From contig NZ_SUMC01000007.1 of NCBI RefSeq assembly GCF_005047355.1, positions 186,001 to 250,000 of the forward strand: a DNA stretch of 64,000 nt, written 5' to 3'. Source of the stretch: Actinacidiphila oryziradicis (GTDB lineage Bacteria; Actinomycetota; Actinomycetes; Streptomycetales; Streptomycetaceae). Below the pieces are notes generated by a model, which searched no databases, was not told the origin of the DNA, and was given only the letters and a program-made list of their open reading frames with translations. Positions 60,421 to 64,000 of this stretch are shown one piece after another; the first letter of the stretch is position 1, and each line of letters opens with the position of its first letter. Made by a program: the position numbers and the translations under genes.

Positions 60421-61041
60421 TCAGCGGAGTCGGGCCCAGAACAGCGCATGCCCGCTGTCACCTTCGGGCACGAACTCTTCCTGCTCGACGGTCAGTCCGG
60501 CTTGAGTGATCCAGGCCCGGTTCGTAGCGGCGTCCGTGTGGCTCCACCACATAGCGGTCCCGTCGCCAAGCCAGTCCTCATCGACGCCGGTCCAGGCCCG
60601 ACGGCCGGTGGTCCCCAGGAACCAACCGCCAGGTCGCAGCCATCGGGCGACCTTCTCCAGCAGCGGAAGCTGTTCCTCGAGTGGGATATGGATCAGTGCA
60701 TAGAACGAAACGACCGCGTCGAAGGAGCCCGGTGCGAAGTCCACGGCCGTAGCATCGGCGCAGATGAACTCGGCCTGCGGCACGAGCTCCCGGGCCCTGC
60801 GGATCTGCACCTCACTGATATCGACGCCGGTGACACGGTGACCTGCGTTCGCCAGGTCGCGGGCGACGGGAACCCCGCTTCCGCACCCCAGGTCCAGCAC
60901 CCTGCCTCCAGCCGGGATTCGACCGCACAGTTCGCTGATCCACGGCTGATACTTCGTCTCGGCGGCATACGCCTGGTCATAGCGCAGTGAGAGCGCGTCG
61001 TACCCACGCCGGACCAGGTCTTTGGGATCTTCAATGTCCAC
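60421..61041 (-). CDS. class I SAM-dependent methyltransferase
   Basis: 206 aa with the Rossmann-type signature: motif I VLDLGCGSGVPVARDLANAG, acidic VTGVDISEVQI, FICADATAVDF, SFDAVVSFYALIHIPLEEQL and PGGWFLGTTGRRAWTG. The first 40 residues (RRGYDALSLRYDQAYAAETK) are typical of small-molecule methyltransferases. Substrate unknown. It is a monocistronic minus-strand gene. Confidence 0.9.
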   Translation of the reverse strand: MDIEDPKDLVRRGYDALSLRYDQAYAAETKYQPWISELCGRIPAGGRVLDLGCGSGVPVARDLANAGHRVTGVDISEVQIRRARELVPQAEFICADATAVDFAPGSFDAVVSFYALIHIPLEEQLPLLEKVARWLRPGGWFLGTTGRRAWTGVDEDWLGDGTAMWWSHTDAATNRAWITQAGLTVEQEEFVPEGDSGHALFWARLR

Positions 61042-61296
61042 GTCAGTGCACGTTAGCCACCCGCGGTGACAGGCCGCGAACGGATATCGCTCGATCCTCG
61101 GGCACGCCCCCTGCCGGGGTGATGTGGGGGCTGCTGCCAGGGTGGGCGGCTGTCAGGGCGTGCATGCAGGCGGGGCAGGCCGCGGCGGCGGGGCCACCGC
61201 CCGCGAGTTGGGCCACTTCGCCCGCCTCCGTGCCGACGCCGTCCGGCGCAAGGCGGAGAAGGCCCGCCCCCGCCCGCCTCGCCGCCTGCCGGTGAG

Positions 61297-62356
61297 TCCG
61301 GTAGGCGAAGGGACTCATCTGCGCATCAGCCGCAGCGTCGCGACCCACCCCTCAGCTTGCACCCTCGCTGAGATGGAGACGAACGAGCTGCTGCGCGGCA
61401 CCGAGGGTAGTGCGAGCTGGGGACTGAAGGGGCTGACCTGCAGATCTGCCGAGTCCCATACCCCCTCGCCAGGACGGAGCCTGGCTCTGACAGGATCGGT
61501 CGCATTCCCACAGACAGGGCCGGCAGCCCCCTAACCCCTCGGGAGACCTTCATGGCCAAGACCCTGGTCGGCGCCCCGGAGCCGCAGGAGCCCCGGCGCC
61601 CACAGCCCACCGATCCTCACGCGGAACGCACCGTGCTGGGCGCCATACTCACGCATCCAGCGGTCTCGGCACACTTCGCCACCATCCTGGCGGTCGGCGA
61701 CTTCGCCGAGTCGGCCCACCAGGACCTGTTCTCCGCCGCCGTCGCGGTCCGCGACCGCGGGCAACGCACCGCCCCAGACGCCGTGATTGAGGAACTATGC
61801 CGTCGGGACAGCCCGCTCGGCGCCGAGACGGTCCACTCGGTCACCTCTCACGCGCCCGTGGAAGCCGTTGCCCTCTACTATGCAGCGATCGTTCGCGACC
61901 TGGCCGCCCTGCGCCGCAAGCCCAGCAGCGCCACCCCGGAGGGCATGGCGCCCATGCCGCTGCGCGGATTCCTCGTCGACGAGGATGACTGACCCGGCGC
62001 CTCCACCCCGGCGCTGAGCGCCTCGGTTCCCCCTGCCCTGACGGATACGCGAACTGGGGCAACACCTGCGGGGCACCGCTGGTCCCTCCGTGGGCACCGC
62101 CCAGCCGGCGATGCCCGGCCATCCCGCCTCGGTTCCCCCTGGCTGACACGACGCACCGGCTGGTCGAGTACGACCGGCGGCACCGCCGGATGAGGGCGGG
62201 GTCCGCAAACAGGCGTGCGCATCGGAGGCTCGGCGGCTCAGCGGGACTTCCTGTCCCTCACACCCCGGTGTACAGCTGCCGCCAGCGGGCAGGTAGCTGA
62301 CAGTGATGAGTCTCCGGGGTCCGTCGGGACAATGCGTAGACCTCCCCTACGGAAAC
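61297..62356 (+). repeat. 1.06-kb direct repeat, copy B
   Basis: Second copy of 42415-43478, same orientation, containing DnaB-N copy B and the conserved non-coding tail. The tail holds two internal repeats of cgcctcggttccccctg followed by SCTGAC. Within the 61042-61551 gap upstream of the gene nothing else is recognised. Confidence 0.88.
61552..61992 (+). CDS. stand-alone DnaB N-terminal-domain protein, copy B (146 aa)
   Basis: Same length as copy A. Differences lie in the first 100 residues (for example HAERTVLGAILTHPAVSA, VIEELCRRDSPLGAETVHSV). From SHAPVEAVALYY to RGFLVDEDD the two are identical. RBS and spacing match copy A. Maintained open frames in both copies argue for function. Confidence 0.78.
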   Translation: MAKTLVGAPEPQEPRRPQPTDPHAERTVLGAILTHPAVSAHFATILAVGDFAESAHQDLFSAAVAVRDRGQRTAPDAVIEELCRRDSPLGAETVHSVTSHAPVEAVALYYAAIVRDLAALRRKPSSATPEGMAPMPLRGFLVDEDD

Positions 62357-62533
62357 GCGGACATCGCCGTACTGGCGGCGCCCGCCACAGCGGCAAGTGC
62401 GCGGTCCACGACAGCGACCCAGGGCTGACCAGCGAAGAGCTACGCATAAGAGTTCTCTGCTCCTGCTCGTCTTTACCCTAATTTGCCATCTTTGTGGGTT
62501 TGCGCGTGGCACACTTCCCCCGAACTAGCTATG

Positions 62534-62550
62534 CGATCAACAGTTGATCG
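62534..62550. promoter_or_regulatory. 17-bp palindrome upstream of the TIG/RCC1 gene
   Basis: CGATCAAC-A-GTTGATCG is perfectly symmetrical and lies 22 bp before the ATG at 62572, in the likely promoter. It is probably an operator. Confidence 0.5.
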
Positions 62551-62571
62551 TCCTTTCATGGGAGAATGTGA

Positions 62572-64000
62572 ATGCCTGTCAGACGAAGATGCGCAGTTTG
62601 GGGCATCTCCCTGGCTGTTGTGTTCGGCGCCGCCCAACTCGGAACCGCACCGTCTGCCTTCGCAGCATCCGCGCCTTCGGTGTCGGCGGTATCGCCGACG
62701 TCGGGCGCCACAGCGGGCCGCACGCGCGTGACCGTACGCGGGACCGGCTTCACGCACGTCAAGCGGATCCTGTTCGGCTCAGCCGCGGGTTCCTCGATCC
62801 AGGTGAAGTCCTCGACCCAGCTACTGGTCACCGCGCCGGCACATGCCGCCGGACGTGTGGACGTTCGCGTACAGACCAGCGCGGGAACCTCCGCGCAGCG
62901 AACCGCCGACCACTACACCTACGTGTCACCACCCAGAATTACCGCGATAACGCCCACTTCCGGAACCACCGGCGGCGGAACCCGAGTCACCGTCACCGGA
63001 GCCAACTTCAGCCACGTCACCGCAGTAACCTTCGCAGGGAAAATCGGTACGGCACTGTCGGTCACCTCCGCAACGAAACTGCTCGTAACCGCCCCAGCCC
63101 ATAGCGCCGGACTGGTCGCCATACAGGTCAAAACGGCGTACGGGGCATCCGCCGCAGTAACAGCGGACCGCTACACTTACGTCGCGCCGCCCCGGATTAC
63201 CGCGATTGCGCCCTCTTCCGGAACCACCGGCGGCGGAACCCGAGTCACGGTCACCGGAACCGACTTCAGCCACGTCACCGCAGTGACCTTCGCAGGGAAA
63301 GCCGGTACGGCCCTGTCGGTCACCTCCGCAACGAAACTGCTCGTGACCGCTCCAGCCCATAGCGCCGGACTGGCGGCCATACAGGTCAAAACGGCGTACG
63401 GGGCCTCCGCCGCAGTGACGGCGGACGGCTACACCTACGTTGCGCCCCCCGGGAAGGTCACCGCCGCCGCGGTCACGGCGACGACGACGTCTCTGAAACT
63501 GGAGTGGACGAACCCCACCGGGAGTGATTTCTCGGGTGTGATGATCCGACGCAGCCCCGGCACCGTACCGCCTTCCTCACGGTCCGCCGGCACGCTGGTG
63601 ACCACAACGAGCAAGACAACGACCGTCTACTCCGACACCGGCCTCACACCGGGCAAAAGTTACGCGTACGCCCTGTTCGCCCACAGCACGGCCGATGCCT
63701 ACGCGGCAGCCGACACGGTCGTGGGCACCACAAAGCCATCGGGCGGAGGTAACCCAGACACAGCCACCGCCCTCACCGCGGGCTGGCTCGACACCTGCGC
63801 GGTGCTGACCGGCGGCACCGTCGACTGCTGGGGAATCAACGGCTACGGGCAGCTGGGCGACGGCACCACCACCAACCGGACCACCCCGACACCAGTGACC
63901 GGACTGACCGGCGTCACCGCCGTCACAGCAGGCATGGCCCACACCTGCGCGGTGCTCACCGCCGGCACCGTCGACTGCTGGGGAGACAACGAATACGGGC
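62572..64000 (+). CDS. secreted IPT/TIG-domain and RCC1-repeat protein (3' end outside window)
   Basis: The frame is open from ATG 62572 to the window end (at least 476 aa). A signal peptide ([32 protein letters not shown]) is followed by three IPT/TIG domains ([20 protein letters not shown]), the second and third nearly identical. A fibronectin-III-like domain ([20 protein letters not shown]) and RCC1-type repeats ([25 protein letters not shown]) come last. Probably a cell-surface or secreted adhesive or binding protein. Confidence 0.88.
   Translation, partial: MPVRRRCAVWGISLAVVFGAAQLGTAPSAFAASAPSVSAVSPTSGATAGRTRVTVRGTGFTHVKRILFGSAAGSSIQVKSSTQLLVTAPAHAAGRVDVRVQTSAGTSAQRTADHYTYVSPPRITAITPTSGTTGGGTRVTVTGANFSHVTAVTFAGKIGTALSVTSATKLLVTAPAHSAGLVAIQVKTAYGASAAVTADRYTYVAPPRITAIAPSSGTTGGGTRVTVTGTDFSHVTAVTFAGKAGTALSVTSATKLLVTAPAHSAGLAAIQVKTAYGASAAVTADGYTYVAPPGKVTAAAVTATTTSLKLEWTNPTGSDFSGVMIRRSPGTVPPSSRSAGTLVTTTSKTTTVYSDTGLTPGKSYAYALFAHSTADAYAAADTVVGTTKPSGGGNPDTATALTAGWLDTCAVLTGGTVDCWGINGYGQLGDGTTTNRTTPTPVTGLTGVTAVTAGMAHTCAVLTAGTVDCWGDNEYG

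Noticed and set aside
61043-61348. 101-aa minus-strand frame with a CPAC motif
   Set aside because: Composition is Ala/Gly-rich and there is no RBS or family match; not enough support to call a gene.

Overview
The window is high-GC DNA from a Streptomyces-type actinomycete. The backbone is the tail of the clustered type I signal peptidase genes, followed by a NUDIX hydrolase, a DUF2469 gene, a YraN/UPF0102 gene and yifB (ComM / Mg-chelatase-like ATPase). This order is typical of Streptomyces, as are the GC-rich third positions, GTG starts and ATGA/GTGA overlaps. The chromosomal backbone visible here is only about 1-4506 and 34081-34812. The rest is two unrelated mobile elements, both inserted inside yifB 735 bp apart, so the gene is split into at least three pieces; its 3' end lies beyond the window.

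Element 1 (about 4507-34080, 29.6 kb) is an integrative element. A large serine integrase sits directly at the left end. Behind it come divergent regulators, a colinear run of small unknown proteins, a primase/RepA-type helicase replication protein followed by iteron-like repeats, more small genes, a 1289-aa tail tape-measure-like protein, a second (tyrosine) recombinase and a lipoprotein. The right half is on the minus strand: a regulator, an RRQRL-type zinc protein, an FtsK/SpoIIIE-type (TraB/TraSA-like) DNA translocase with an adjacent cluster of 8-bp repeats that looks like a transfer locus, small membrane (Spd-like) proteins, small DUF proteins and a region-2-only sigma-like protein. Replication protein, translocase and Spd-like genes with no capsid, portal or terminase gene fit an actinomycete integrative and conjugative element (AICE) better than a prophage, so the tape-measure gene is out of place. 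The att sites can be read directly: joining the flanks across a GTG core restores the yifB frame.

Element 2 (34813 to beyond 64000) begins with a Tn554-like recombinase trio (tnpA, tnpB, tnpC/DUF6262) that cut yifB inside its Walker B codons. Its cargo is a heterogeneous, much rearranged island. It holds a Ser/Thr kinase fused to a beta-propeller of seven near-identical blades, two copies of a stand-alone DnaB-N-domain gene in a ~1.06 kb direct repeat, an antibiotic biosynthesis monooxygenase-like gene, a hemerythrin, decayed host-like genes (CoiA-like, baeRF/Rv2629-like), a DUF4241 gene and an ADP-ribosylglycohydrolase homologue with altered metal ligands. It also holds a two-gene PD-(D/E)xK-like nuclease/partner operon, a STAND ATPase with near-identical TPRs bracketed by ~125-bp inverted repeats, a type ISP-like restriction-modification enzyme, a lipoprotein, a methyltransferase and a secreted TIG/RCC1-repeat protein running off the end. 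Several genes resemble phage-defence components, and kinase and nuclease fragments show repeated duplication and decay.

The best candidates for undescribed biology are: yifB as a double insertion target with both sites in conserved codons; the nuclease/partner operon with its ADP-ribosylglycohydrolase neighbour; the inverted-repeat-bounded STAND-TPR cassette; the duplicated DnaB-N module with its unusually conserved non-coding tail; a structured dispersed repeat family inside the island; and the transfer and origin repeats of element 1. All functional statements are from reading the sequence; no database search was possible.
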